Source of the DNA: PBB1 sp043738425
Lineage (GTDB): Bacteria; Pseudomonadota; Gammaproteobacteria; Burkholderiales; Burkholderiaceae_C
Assembly: GCA_043738425.1 (NCBI GenBank)
Contig: JAYUGJ010000071.1
Location: 1-64,000, forward strand
Direction: 5' to 3'
DNA length: 64,000 nucleotides
Below, piece by piece: positions 55,183 to 63,188 of this stretch; the stretch's first letter is position 1, and each line of letters begins with the position of its first letter. The notes beneath the pieces are model-generated. The model worked only from the letters and a program-made list of their open reading frames with translations, was not told where the DNA came from and searched no databases. A program made the position numbers and the translations under genes.

Positions 55183-55782
55183 TCAGTTGTCTAGCGTGCG
55201 TGGCTTGAATTGGCGTGCCTCGTTGAACAAAAAGGTTTCGGTGAAGCGCCACGGTTTGGGCAACCGCGACACATTGCCAAACGGTGCCGCACGCCTGACC
55301 GCATCGATCGCGATTTGTGTGGTGTCGGTGGCTTGGCGCGGCTGGCGCATCACGTCGATTCGGCGCACCGACCCATCGACATTCAACTCCACGCTCAGCA
55401 CCGGGATGGCGAGCAGCGCATCAGGTGCCGCGTCCGCGTAGGTCAGCTGTGGGTTGGCGGCGACGATGCGCCGCGCGGCCTGCAGTTTCAATTCGACCGC
55501 AGTGCGCACGGCAGCCGGCGGCGGCAAACGCAACGCAGGCGCCATGGCGGTTGACGGCACGCGGGCCGTGCCGACCGCGGACGAGGTCGCCGGTGGCGGC
55601 ACCGGCATGGAAGACGTCGGCGGGTTTGCGTCGGTGCCTGGGGCCGCAACCGGCTCGGCACTCGGCCACGCGCCGCAGCCAGCCAGCCACACCGCACACA
55701 ACATCGGCCACAGCGTCGAACGCAGCCCCCACTGCAACGCTGCGGCTGTGCGCGACCGCGCTACCCATTCAATGCAATGCAC
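55183..55782 (-). CDS. TonB-C-like putative lipoprotein
   Basis: 199 residues. The N terminus has a hydrophobic segment ending in LAGC (about 34-37), a lipobox preceded by an unusually long n-region, then a Pro/Ala/Ser-rich stretch (about 38-88) and a C-terminal domain (about 90-190) with LLAIPVLSVELNVDGSVRRI and AIDAVRRAAPFGNV, reminiscent of a TonB C-terminal fold. Start is a GTG overlapping the last 14 bp of uvrC. No ExbBD partner is nearby. Exact function unknown. Confidence 0.65.
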   Translation of the reverse strand: MHCIEWVARSRTAAALQWGLRSTLWPMLCAVWLAGCGAWPSAEPVAAPGTDANPPTSSMPVPPPATSSAVGTARVPSTAMAPALRLPPPAAVRTAVELKLQAARRIVAANPQLTYADAAPDALLAIPVLSVELNVDGSVRRIDVMRQPRQATDTTQIAIDAVRRAAPFGNVSRLPKPWRFTETFLFNEARQFKPRTLDN

Positions 55783-57976
55783 GGTAGATGTCCTCTGCCA
55801 ATTCTTTGGAGATGCCGTCGACCGTCAACAAGTCGTTGACGCTGGCGCTGGCCACACCACGCACGCCGCCGAAGCGCTGCAACAACTTCGCGCGTTTTTT
55901 CGGGCCCACGCCGGCGATGTCTTCTAGCTTGCTGCCACCGGTGCGCACGCTGGCGCGCTTGGCACGCATGCCGGTGATGGCGAAGCGGTGCGCCTCGTCG
56001 CGAATGTGTGCAACCAGCATCAGCGCGGCGGAGTCTTTGCCCAGATACACCTTGTCGCGCCCATCGGCAAAAACCAGTTCTTCCAGGCCGACTTTGCGTC
56101 CCTCGCCTTTTTCCACACCGACGATCAGGCCGAGGTCGATGCCGAGCTCTTCGAACACTTCGCGCGCCATGCTGACCTGGCCACGCCCGCCGTCGACCAA
56201 CACCAAGTCGGGCAAGCGCAGTTCGGGTTTGGCGACCAGTCGGTCTGTGTCGAGCGGGGCATCGGCGTCGCTTGCATCGTCGACCGCGCCAGCGTCGCTG
56301 GCGTCGCTTGCCTCGACGGCCGCCTCGGCTTGCTTCGCCACCTGCGCGGCCAGCTTGCCGTAGCGGCGCATGAGCACCTGACGCATGGCGGCGTAGTCGT
56401 CGCCGCCGGTGATGCCATCGATGTTGTAGCGACGGTATTGCGCGCTTTGCATCTTGTGGTTTTCAAACACCACGCACGACGCCTGGGTCGCTTCGCCACC
56501 GGTGTGGCTGATGTCGAAACACTCGATACGGAACCGACCTGCGTGTTCAACCTCGATGCCCAATGCGTCGAGCACCGCACGCGTGCGCGCCTGCTGTGAG
56601 CCTTCTTCGGCCAGCAGTTGGGCCAACCGCAGGTCAGCGCCTTTGATGCACATGTCGAGCCATGCACGGCGCGCATCGCGCGGCTGGTGTTGCACCGTGA
56701 CCTTGGTGCCGCTGTGGATCGACAGCGCCTCGATCAACGTTTTGTCGACCGCATGACTGAGCACCAGCAGCGGCGGCACCGCGCCGTCCAGGTAGTGCTG
56801 CGCGATGAATGCCTCCAGCACCAAAGCTTCCGGCGACAACGCCGCCACAGTCGGCGGCGCTGCATCGGCTGCGTGGTCGGTTGGGCGATCGGTAGGTTGG
56901 TCGGTACCTGGCAACTCGGCCGAATCGGCCGCGTCGTCAGCACCCAGCACTGCCGCATCTTCCACATGCACCGGAAAAAACGGCCGGTCGCCAAGGTGGC
57001 GTCCGCCCCGCACCATCGCCAGGTTGACGCAGGCGCGGCCGCCATACACCTTGACCGCCAAGATGTCGGCATCGCGAGTGGCAGCACCGGTGTTGTCTTC
57101 CACCGACTGTTGGTGCAAGACGCGCGACAACGCGCCCAACTGGTTGCGGATCTCGGCTGCCTGCTCGAACTGCAGCGCCTCGGCGTGCAGCATCATTTGC
57201 GCTTGCAACGCGTCCATGATTTGCTGTTGCTCGCCAAGCAAAAACCGCTCCGCGTTGGCGACGTCGCGGGCGTAATCAACCGGCGCAATCAGTTGCACGC
57301 ACGGACCCGAGCAACGCTTGATCTGGTGCAGCAAACACGGTCGGCTGCGGTTGTTGAACACGGTGTCTTCGCAGGTGCGCAGCCGAAACACTTTTTGCAG
57401 CAGCTGGATCGATTCCTTCACCGCCCAGGCGCTAGGGTACGGGCCGAAGTAGCGATGCCGCTGGTCCACCGCGCCGCGGTAATAAACCATACGCGGGTAC
57501 CGCACGCCTGCCGCATTCGACGCGGCCGCCGGACTGGCTGCCAGCGGTGGCGCAGCGGCGCTGGTGCCGGATCCAGTGCCGGCTCCAGTGCCGGTGCCGG
57601 TGCCGGTGCCGGTGATCTTCAGATACGGGTAGCTTTTGTCGTCGCGAAACAGAATGTTGAAGCGCGGGTTCAACGCCTTGATCAGATTGTTTTCGAGCAG
57701 CAGCGCCTCGGCCTCAGAGCGCACAACCGTGGTCTCCATCCGCACGATCTTCGTGATCATGTGACCGATGCGCGTGCCGCCGTGCTGCTTTTGAAAATAG
57801 CTCGACACGCGCTTTTTCAAGTCACGCGCTTTGCCTACATAAAGCACTCCGCCATTGGCGTCGAAGTACCGGTACACACCCGGCAAACCCGGCAGCGCGG
57901 CCACATCGGCCAGTAACCGCTCGCGTTGCGGATGGGGTTCGGCCGATGGGCCACCGGCTTTGGAGATTTCAGACAT
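55769..57976 (-). CDS. uvrC: Excinuclease ABC subunit C UvrC
   Basis: Makes both incisions in nucleotide-excision repair. 735 residues from the ATG giving MSEISKAGG; the longer upstream frame overlaps earP on the other strand and is rejected. GIY-YIG nuclease (GLPGVYRYFDANGGVLYVGKA split across about 30-48), UvrB-binding UVR motif, RNase H-like domain (ECFDISHTGGE; LVLVDGGRGQ) and C-terminal HhH pair (DIAGVGPKKRAKLL). Two extra low-complexity stretches: a Thr-Gly/Ala-Gly run near 122-140, coded by a hexamer repeat (57563-57615), and a Thr-Asp-rich run near residue 350. Confidence 0.95.
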   Translation of the reverse strand: MSEISKAGGPSAEPHPQRERLLADVAALPGLPGVYRYFDANGGVLYVGKARDLKKRVSSYFQKQHGGTRIGHMITKIVRMETTVVRSEAEALLLENNLIKALNPRFNILFRDDKSYPYLKITGTGTGTGTGAGTGSGTSAAAPPLAASPAAASNAAGVRYPRMVYYRGAVDQRHRYFGPYPSAWAVKESIQLLQKVFRLRTCEDTVFNNRSRPCLLHQIKRCSGPCVQLIAPVDYARDVANAERFLLGEQQQIMDALQAQMMLHAEALQFEQAAEIRNQLGALSRVLHQQSVEDNTGAATRDADILAVKVYGGRACVNLAMVRGGRHLGDRPFFPVHVEDAAVLGADDAADSAELPGTDQPTDRPTDHAADAAPPTVAALSPEALVLEAFIAQHYLDGAVPPLLVLSHAVDKTLIEALSIHSGTKVTVQHQPRDARRAWLDMCIKGADLRLAQLLAEEGSQQARTRAVLDALGIEVEHAGRFRIECFDISHTGGEATQASCVVFENHKMQSAQYRRYNIDGITGGDDYAAMRQVLMRRYGKLAAQVAKQAEAAVEASDASDAGAVDDASDADAPLDTDRLVAKPELRLPDLVLVDGGRGQVSMAREVFEELGIDLGLIVGVEKGEGRKVGLEELVFADGRDKVYLGKDSAALMLVAHIRDEAHRFAITGMRAKRASVRTGGSKLEDIAGVGPKKRAKLLQRFGGVRGVASASVNDLLTVDGISKELAEDIYRALH

Positions 57977-58018
57977 CGGCCGCAATTGTGCCGACGCACG
58001 CACTCGGATAATTTGCCG

Positions 58019-59248
58019 ATGACGATCGACCTGCCGGTCACCACCTCGATCCTGCGTACCTGCGACATTTTTTGCCGCGTTGTCGATAACTTCGGCGACA
58101 TCGGCGTGTGTTGGCGCTTGGCTGAAGATTTGGCTGCACTCGGCATGGCGGTGCGTTTGTTTACCGACGATGCGAGCGCCTTGGTTTGGATGGCTCCGCT
58201 GTCTGCCGGCAACACCTGCATTGCGGTGTCGCCGTGGCCAACCGGCCCGGTGCCACTCGCCGAACTGGTGATCGAAACCTTTGGCTGTGGTTTGCCCGAC
58301 GCGTATTTGCGCGACATGGTCGACGCGAAAAAACACCGGCAGCGGCACGCGTGGATCAACCTCGAATACCTGAGCGCTGAGTCGTACGTCGAACGCAGCC
58401 ATTGTTTGGCGTCGCCGCAAAGCGCTGGGGCCGGCAGCGGTTTGACGTCGTGGTTTTTCTACCCGGGTTTCAACCCGCGCACCGGCGGTTTGCTGCGCGA
58501 GTTGGATCTCGATGCACGACGCAGCGCGTTCGATATCGCAGCACAGGCTGCGTGGCTTGCGGCGCACGGCATTGCGCCGCAGCCTGCGGAGCGCCTGGTC
58601 AGCTTGTTTTGTTACGCCAACCCCCACCTGCCCAGCTTGCTGCGCGCGTTGGGCGAACAACCCACCTTGCTGCTGACCACGCCCGGCCACGCCACCGACC
58701 AGGTCACGCAGGCACTGGCAGCTGCGCCAGCGGATGCATTCGGCGCACTGCGCACCCACGCGTTGCCGTGGCTCAGTCAAATCGACTACGACCACCTGCT
58801 GTGGTTGTGCGATGTGAATTTCGTGCGCGGTGAAGACTCGCTGGTGCGCGCCATCTGGTCGGGCAAGCCGTATGTGTGGCAGATTTATCCGCAGCAAGAC
58901 GGCGCGCACGCAGCCAAGCTGGCGGCGTATTTCCAGACAGCGCGGCTGGATGCGGTGGGCGGCCGACAGTCGTCAGAAGGCACAGAAAAAAGCGCCGCTT
59001 CAGCAGCTGCCGAAGTACGCCGGGCTTGGTGGCGGTGGAACCAGTTGCCGCTCGATGGTGCGTCACTGATGTCGGCGCCGATGTCGGCACCGCGCACCGC
59101 AGGCGGCACGGCCTGGGCGGCGCTCAACAGTCGAACCACCATGGCGGCGTGGCAGGCGCAATGCACCGCGTGGCAAAGCGAGCTGGCCGATCGAACCGAT
59201 CTGACCACCGAGCTGCTGGAATTCGCGGCCGCCCTGCTGCTCACCTGA
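58019..59248 (+). CDS. earP: EF-P arginine rhamnosyltransferase EarP
   Basis: Transfers rhamnose from dTDP-L-rhamnose to Arg32 of EF-P, enabling rescue of polyproline stalls. 409 residues: NFGDIGVCWRLAEDL near 22-36 (donor-site Asp), ETFGCGLPDAY, and LWLCDVNFVRGEDSLVRA plus QIYPQQDGAH near 270-310, matching the family's sugar-nucleotide loop. Directly upstream of efp (97 bp), the usual pairing. Divergent from uvrC with 42 bp between starts. Confidence 0.95.
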   Translation: MTIDLPVTTSILRTCDIFCRVVDNFGDIGVCWRLAEDLAALGMAVRLFTDDASALVWMAPLSAGNTCIAVSPWPTGPVPLAELVIETFGCGLPDAYLRDMVDAKKHRQRHAWINLEYLSAESYVERSHCLASPQSAGAGSGLTSWFFYPGFNPRTGGLLRELDLDARRSAFDIAAQAAWLAAHGIAPQPAERLVSLFCYANPHLPSLLRALGEQPTLLLTTPGHATDQVTQALAAAPADAFGALRTHALPWLSQIDYDHLLWLCDVNFVRGEDSLVRAIWSGKPYVWQIYPQQDGAHAAKLAAYFQTARLDAVGGRQSSEGTEKSAASAAAEVRRAWWRWNQLPLDGASLMSAPMSAPRTAGGTAWAALNSRTTMAAWQAQCTAWQSELADRTDLTTELLEFAAALLLT

Positions 59249-59345
59249 GCAGCTAAAATTGAGGGCTTTTCGCCGAGTTGGGCTGCGCCCGAGGCGACCC
59301 ACCACCCCCGTGCCGCCACTGCGCACACGTCTACAGAAACACACC

Positions 59346-59900
59346 ATGAAAACTGCACAGGAAATTCGCGCGGGTAACGTCATCATGCACAACAAGGACC
59401 CGATGGTCGTGCTGCGCACCGAGTACAGCCGCGGTGGCCGCAACTCCGCCACGGTGCGCATGAAACTGAAAAGCCTGCTGAGCAGCTCAGGCACCGAAGT
59501 GGTGTTCAAGGCCGACGACAAGATGGACCAGGTCATCCTCGACAAGAAGGAGTGCACCTACTCGTACTTCGCCGACCCGATGTACGCCTTCATGGACGCC
59601 GACTTCAACCAGTTCGAAGTCGAAAGCGAGAACATGGGCGATGCCATCCAGTACCTAGAAGACGGCATGACGGTCGAGGTGGTGTTCTACGACGGCAAGG
59701 CCATTTCGGTCGAGCTGCCGACCAGCCTGGTACGCGAAATCATCGAGACCGAACCGGCGGTCAAAGGCGACACCTCGGGCAAGGTATTGAAAAACGCCAA
59801 GCTCGCCACCGGCTTCGAGATTTCGGTGCCGTTGTTTGTGCAAACCGGCGACAAAGTCGAGATCGACACCCGCACGCATGAGTACCGCAAACGGGTTTGA
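59346..59900 (+). CDS. efp: Elongation factor P
   Basis: Binds stalled ribosomes and promotes peptide-bond formation at Pro-Pro. 184 residues, three beta-barrel domains. The loop reads YSRGGRNSA with Arg32 (not Lys34) at the tip, the EarP-dependent class, consistent with earP next door. C terminus is normal (VEIDTRTHEYRKRV). Confidence 0.98.
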   Translation: MKTAQEIRAGNVIMHNKDPMVVLRTEYSRGGRNSATVRMKLKSLLSSSGTEVVFKADDKMDQVILDKKECTYSYFADPMYAFMDADFNQFEVESENMGDAIQYLEDGMTVEVVFYDGKAISVELPTSLVREIIETEPAVKGDTSGKVLKNAKLATGFEISVPLFVQTGDKVEIDTRTHEYRKRV

Positions 59901-59919
59901 TGGTCGGTGAGGCAACTGA

Positions 59920-59948
59920 AAAAGGGCGCTGCGACAGCGCCCTTTTTT
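59920..59948 (+). terminator. Intrinsic terminator after efp
   Basis: GGGCGCT-GCGAC-AGCGCCC followed by six T, about 23 bp past the efp stop and just before mnmC. Confidence 0.9.
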
Positions 59949-59968
59949 AATGGCGAATTGCTTTCACC

Positions 59969-62113
59969 ATGGCGTCTTTTGGGCATGATGGATTGATGGA
60001 GCCCAACTGCAACTGCACCTGCAACTGCAACTGCAACTTCGATGCAACGCTGTTGTCGCGTTGGAAAAATCGTGCTCGATACGTGGTGTTCGACGACCGC
60101 TTTGAGGGCGGCGGGCGCTTCTGGCACATGTTGGCCGCATGGCGCAACGACCCGCACCGGTGCGCGCAACTGCATGTGATCACCGCGTCACCGACCATCG
60201 CCGCCGGCTGCACCGCAGCCGCGCTGCTCGCCACCATCGCGCATGACTGGCCGCCCATCACGCCGAACATGCACCGGCTTGCTTTCGATGGTGGGCAGGT
60301 GCAGTGGCTGCTGGTGCCGGCCGACACGCAAGCGGCGCTGCGCCAGCTGGTGGCGCAGGTCGATATTTTTTTGTTGAGCCCAGCAAATGCACCCGATGAG
60401 GCCACGGCCAGGCGCCACGCGAAAGCATTGGCGCGTTTGGCCGCAGTGGGCACCGTGGTGCACATCGGTGGCGGGCTGGACGCTGCAGGCACGGCCACGG
60501 CCACTGCCGCAGGTGCCCTCACGCAGCACGCGATGCGGTCGTCCGGGTTCCGCCCCACGGCAACAGACGTCGCACACGCGGTTGCACACGCGTTTGCACC
60601 CGCGTTCGCACACGCGGTCGCACCCGCATTCGCATCAGCCGCCGCACTGGAAGTCGCACCAGCGGTCGCAACAACAGTCGCACCAGTGGTCGCCCCAGTG
60701 GTCGCACCAGCGGTCTCCACAGACGAACCAGCGAGCGCAGCATCTACCGTGCGCAGCTGGCGATACGACCCGCCGTTCGCACCGCGACATGCGCCGTCGC
60801 GCAGCGGCGCGCATGCACTGTCGCCCAACCCGGTGCTCATCATCGGTGCCGGTCTGGCAGGCTGCGCGGTGGCCTGGGCGCTGGCTGAGCAGGCAATCGC
60901 CAGCACGGTGTTCGAGCGCCACGACGCGCCCGCGATGGAAACTTCGGGCAATCCGGCCGGCTTGTTTCACGGCATCGTGAACCCACAAGACGGCGCACAT
61001 GCGCGCTTCAATCGCGCGGCGGCATTAGAGGCGCAACGTGCAGTCGCTACGGCCTTGGCGCAACACGGCGTGCGTGGCAGCACCGCAGGTTTGTTGCGCT
61101 TGCAAACCGCGCTGACGCATGACGCCGCAGTAGCCGACATGCACGCGCTGCTGCAACGGCTGCACCTGCCAGCAGACTATGTGCAGGCACTGTCTGCAAG
61201 CGATGCGTCGCAACGCGCGGGGCTGCCGCTGCGGCAACCTGCGTGGTGGTATCCGGGCGGCGGCTGGGTGCAGCCTGCGGGCCTGGCGCGATCTTTTATC
61301 GAACGCGCGGGTCGCCACACCGCGCTGCGCACCGGTTGCGCCGTCGACAGGTTGACACGCAGCACCGCTGGCTGGGAATTGCGCAACGCTGCTGGCGCTG
61401 TCATCGCCCACAGTGACCGGGTGGTGCTAGCGAACGCGGGCGATGCACTGCGGTTGCTGCAACCGTGGCTGCCGCCGACGCAAGCCGCCGTGTGGCCGCT
61501 GGCGCAGGTGCGCGGTCAGATCAGCATCGCGGCGGTGTCGACGCAGGCCGCCGACCTGTCCGCCACGCAGGTCGCCGCTCAGGCCGCAGCTCAGGTCGCA
61601 GCTCACGTCGCCATAGAGCGCGCGGTGCCACAGGTACCGATCACCGGCTCGGGCTATGTGCTGCCGATGATCGATGGCCTGGTTATCTTTGGTGCGACCG
61701 CGCAGGCAGGTGATGGCGATCCATCGGTACGCGATGTCGACCATGTGCACAACCTGGCGCAGTGGTCGCGGCTGACTGGTGCGGCGCAGCCGCTGGCACT
61801 CGAACCCAGCCAACTCAGTGGCCGCACTGGCTGGCGCTGGGCTACGGCCGACCGGCTGCCGCTGCTCGGCGGTGTGCCGGACTTCGACACTGCGCTGGGC
61901 CTGCGGCGGCTCGAACAACCCGCGTGCGTACCGCGGTTGCCGGGTTTGTATGTGTGTACCGCGTTGGGGTCACGCGGCATCACGTGGGCCGCATTGGCAG
62001 CGCAGGTGGTTGCCGCACAAATCAGCGGGTCGCCGCTGCCGATCGAGGCCGATTTGCTGGATGCGCTGGACGCCGGCCGTTTCGCCGCGCGGGTGGCGCG
62101 CCGCAGCGGCTGA
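59969..62113 (+). CDS. mnmC: MnmC-type tRNA 5-methylaminomethyl-2-thiouridine enzyme, methyltransferase half degenerate
   Basis: 714 residues. The C-terminal half (about 285-710) is a clear FAD-dependent oxidoreductase: VLIIGAGLAGCAVAWALAE, ETSGNPAGLFHGIVNPQD, WWYPGGGWVQPAGLAR and LYVCTALGSRGITWA, matching MnmC1, which removes carboxymethyl from cmnm5s2U34. The N-terminal half (about 20-190) resembles the MnmC2 methyltransferase, but the SAM loop reads FEGGGRF instead of a FGxGxNF motif and the DGF-x-P region reads FLLSPANAPDE. A Cys-Asn run (5-18) and an Ala/Val/Pro linker (about 200-250) are coded by short tandem repeats. The start is tentative. Confidence 0.85.
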   Translation: MASFGHDGLMEPNCNCTCNCNCNFDATLLSRWKNRARYVVFDDRFEGGGRFWHMLAAWRNDPHRCAQLHVITASPTIAAGCTAAALLATIAHDWPPITPNMHRLAFDGGQVQWLLVPADTQAALRQLVAQVDIFLLSPANAPDEATARRHAKALARLAAVGTVVHIGGGLDAAGTATATAAGALTQHAMRSSGFRPTATDVAHAVAHAFAPAFAHAVAPAFASAAALEVAPAVATTVAPVVAPVVAPAVSTDEPASAASTVRSWRYDPPFAPRHAPSRSGAHALSPNPVLIIGAGLAGCAVAWALAEQAIASTVFERHDAPAMETSGNPAGLFHGIVNPQDGAHARFNRAAALEAQRAVATALAQHGVRGSTAGLLRLQTALTHDAAVADMHALLQRLHLPADYVQALSASDASQRAGLPLRQPAWWYPGGGWVQPAGLARSFIERAGRHTALRTGCAVDRLTRSTAGWELRNAAGAVIAHSDRVVLANAGDALRLLQPWLPPTQAAVWPLAQVRGQISIAAVSTQAADLSATQVAAQAAAQVAAHVAIERAVPQVPITGSGYVLPMIDGLVIFGATAQAGDGDPSVRDVDHVHNLAQWSRLTGAAQPLALEPSQLSGRTGWRWATADRLPLLGGVPDFDTALGLRRLEQPACVPRLPGLYVCTALGSRGITWAALAAQVVAAQISGSPLPIEADLLDALDAGRFAARVARRSG

Positions 62114-62140
62114 GCCGCTCAGCCGACGGCCGCGGTGTGG

Positions 62141-62329
62141 TCAGGTAGGCACCGACCCAGACTCATTCGCAGCATCGGCAGCAACCTCGCCATCGGCCGC
62201 ATCTGTGCCCGCCTCGGCGCTGCCGTCACCTTGCTTGCGCTCTGACTTTTCTTTCACTTTTTCTTCTTTTTTCTTCTTCTTCACCAGCTCCCGCTGGCGT
62301 TTTTCAAACGAGTAATTGGGCTTGGCCAT
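62141..62329 (-). CDS. Small lysine-rich conserved hypothetical protein
   Basis: 62 residues from the ATG giving MAKPNYSFEKRQRELVKKKKK: a basic N-terminal helix with Lys runs, then an acidic Ala/Asp/Glu/Gly tail. The MAKPNY-FEKRQREL start resembles short uncharacterised proteins I recall from betaproteobacteria. An ATG at 62335 is an alternative; the frame is open further upstream but runs into the rpiA coding region. No membrane segment. Possibly nucleic-acid binding; that is only composition. Confidence 0.7.
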   Translation of the reverse strand: MAKPNYSFEKRQRELVKKKKKEEKVKEKSERKQGDGSAEAGTDAADGEVAADAANESGSVPT

Positions 62330-62394
62330 GGGCATGTATCCGCAGAATTGAATTGAAGCGTGAGGGTACGCTGTTTTCGATAGCTGGCCGGGCG

Positions 62395-63072
62395 TTAGAC
62401 GGCTTGCGCGCCTGCATAGCGCACGGTTTGCACGCCCTCGGACGAGCCCAGTAAACACAGCGCGGCGCGGTTGCGCGCAAAGATGCCGACGCTCACCACG
62501 CCAGGCCATTGATTGATTTCGCGTTCCATGGCCGCCGGGTCGGTGATGGCCAACCCATGCACATCGAGCAGCTGGCAGCTGTTGTCGGTGACGACACCCG
62601 CGCGCAGCACCGCGCGTGCGCCCATGGCGGCGAAGTGCCGCGTGATTTGCGCCGCTGCCATCGGAATCACCTCCACCGGCAGCGCAAACCGACCCAGCAC
62701 CGCAACCTGTTTCGAGGCATCGGCGATGCAGACGAAGCGGTCTGCCAAATCGGCAATGATTTTTTCGCGCGTCAACGCCGCGCCGCCACCTTTGATCATG
62801 CAGCCGTGCGGGTCGATCTCATCGGCACCGTCGATGTAGACCGGAATGCGTTCGACCAGGTTGGCGTCGAACACCGCAATACCGTGTGCGCGCAGCCGTT
62901 GGCTGCTAACTTCGCTGCTCGACACCGCACCCGCAATTCGGTCGCGCATCGACGCCAGCGCATCAATGAAACAGTTGACCGTCGAGCCGGTGCCGACCCC
63001 CACCAGGCCGCCTGGCACCACGTGCGCCAACGCGGCACGACCAACCATCGCCTTCAATTCATCTTGGTTCAT
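62395..63072 (-). CDS. rpiA: Ribose-5-phosphate isomerase A
   Basis: Interconverts ribose-5-P and ribulose-5-P. 225 residues: VGVGTGSTVNCFIDAL near 24-39, SSSEVSSQRL, YIDGADEIDPHGCMIKGGGAALTREK with the catalytic Asp/Glu/Lys, and TDNSCQLLDVHGL. Normal length. Divergent from pyrD. Confidence 0.97.
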   Translation of the reverse strand: MNQDELKAMVGRAALAHVVPGGLVGVGTGSTVNCFIDALASMRDRIAGAVSSSEVSSQRLRAHGIAVFDANLVERIPVYIDGADEIDPHGCMIKGGGAALTREKIIADLADRFVCIADASKQVAVLGRFALPVEVIPMAAAQITRHFAAMGARAVLRAGVVTDNSCQLLDVHGLAITDPAAMEREINQWPGVVSVGIFARNRAALCLLGSSEGVQTVRYAGAQAV

Positions 63073-63188
63073 AACGGCAGCCGTGGCGCGGGCCTTTGAG
63101 ACAATTGCAAATTATCCCGCGCAGGTTTTTGCCGCGCACTTTTTAACTACGCACAGCTTCGCAGCGCCCTCCTCCGCTGACCTTCACC

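Noticed and set aside
57977..58909. Upstream extension of the uvrC frame
   Set aside because: It overlaps earP on the other strand and has no homology; the UvrC family start is at 57976.
60575..60722. CRISPR-like array of GC-rich repeats
   Set aside because: The repeats are imperfect, without spacers, in frame within mnmC, and encode an Ala/Val/Pro linker. No cas genes are nearby.
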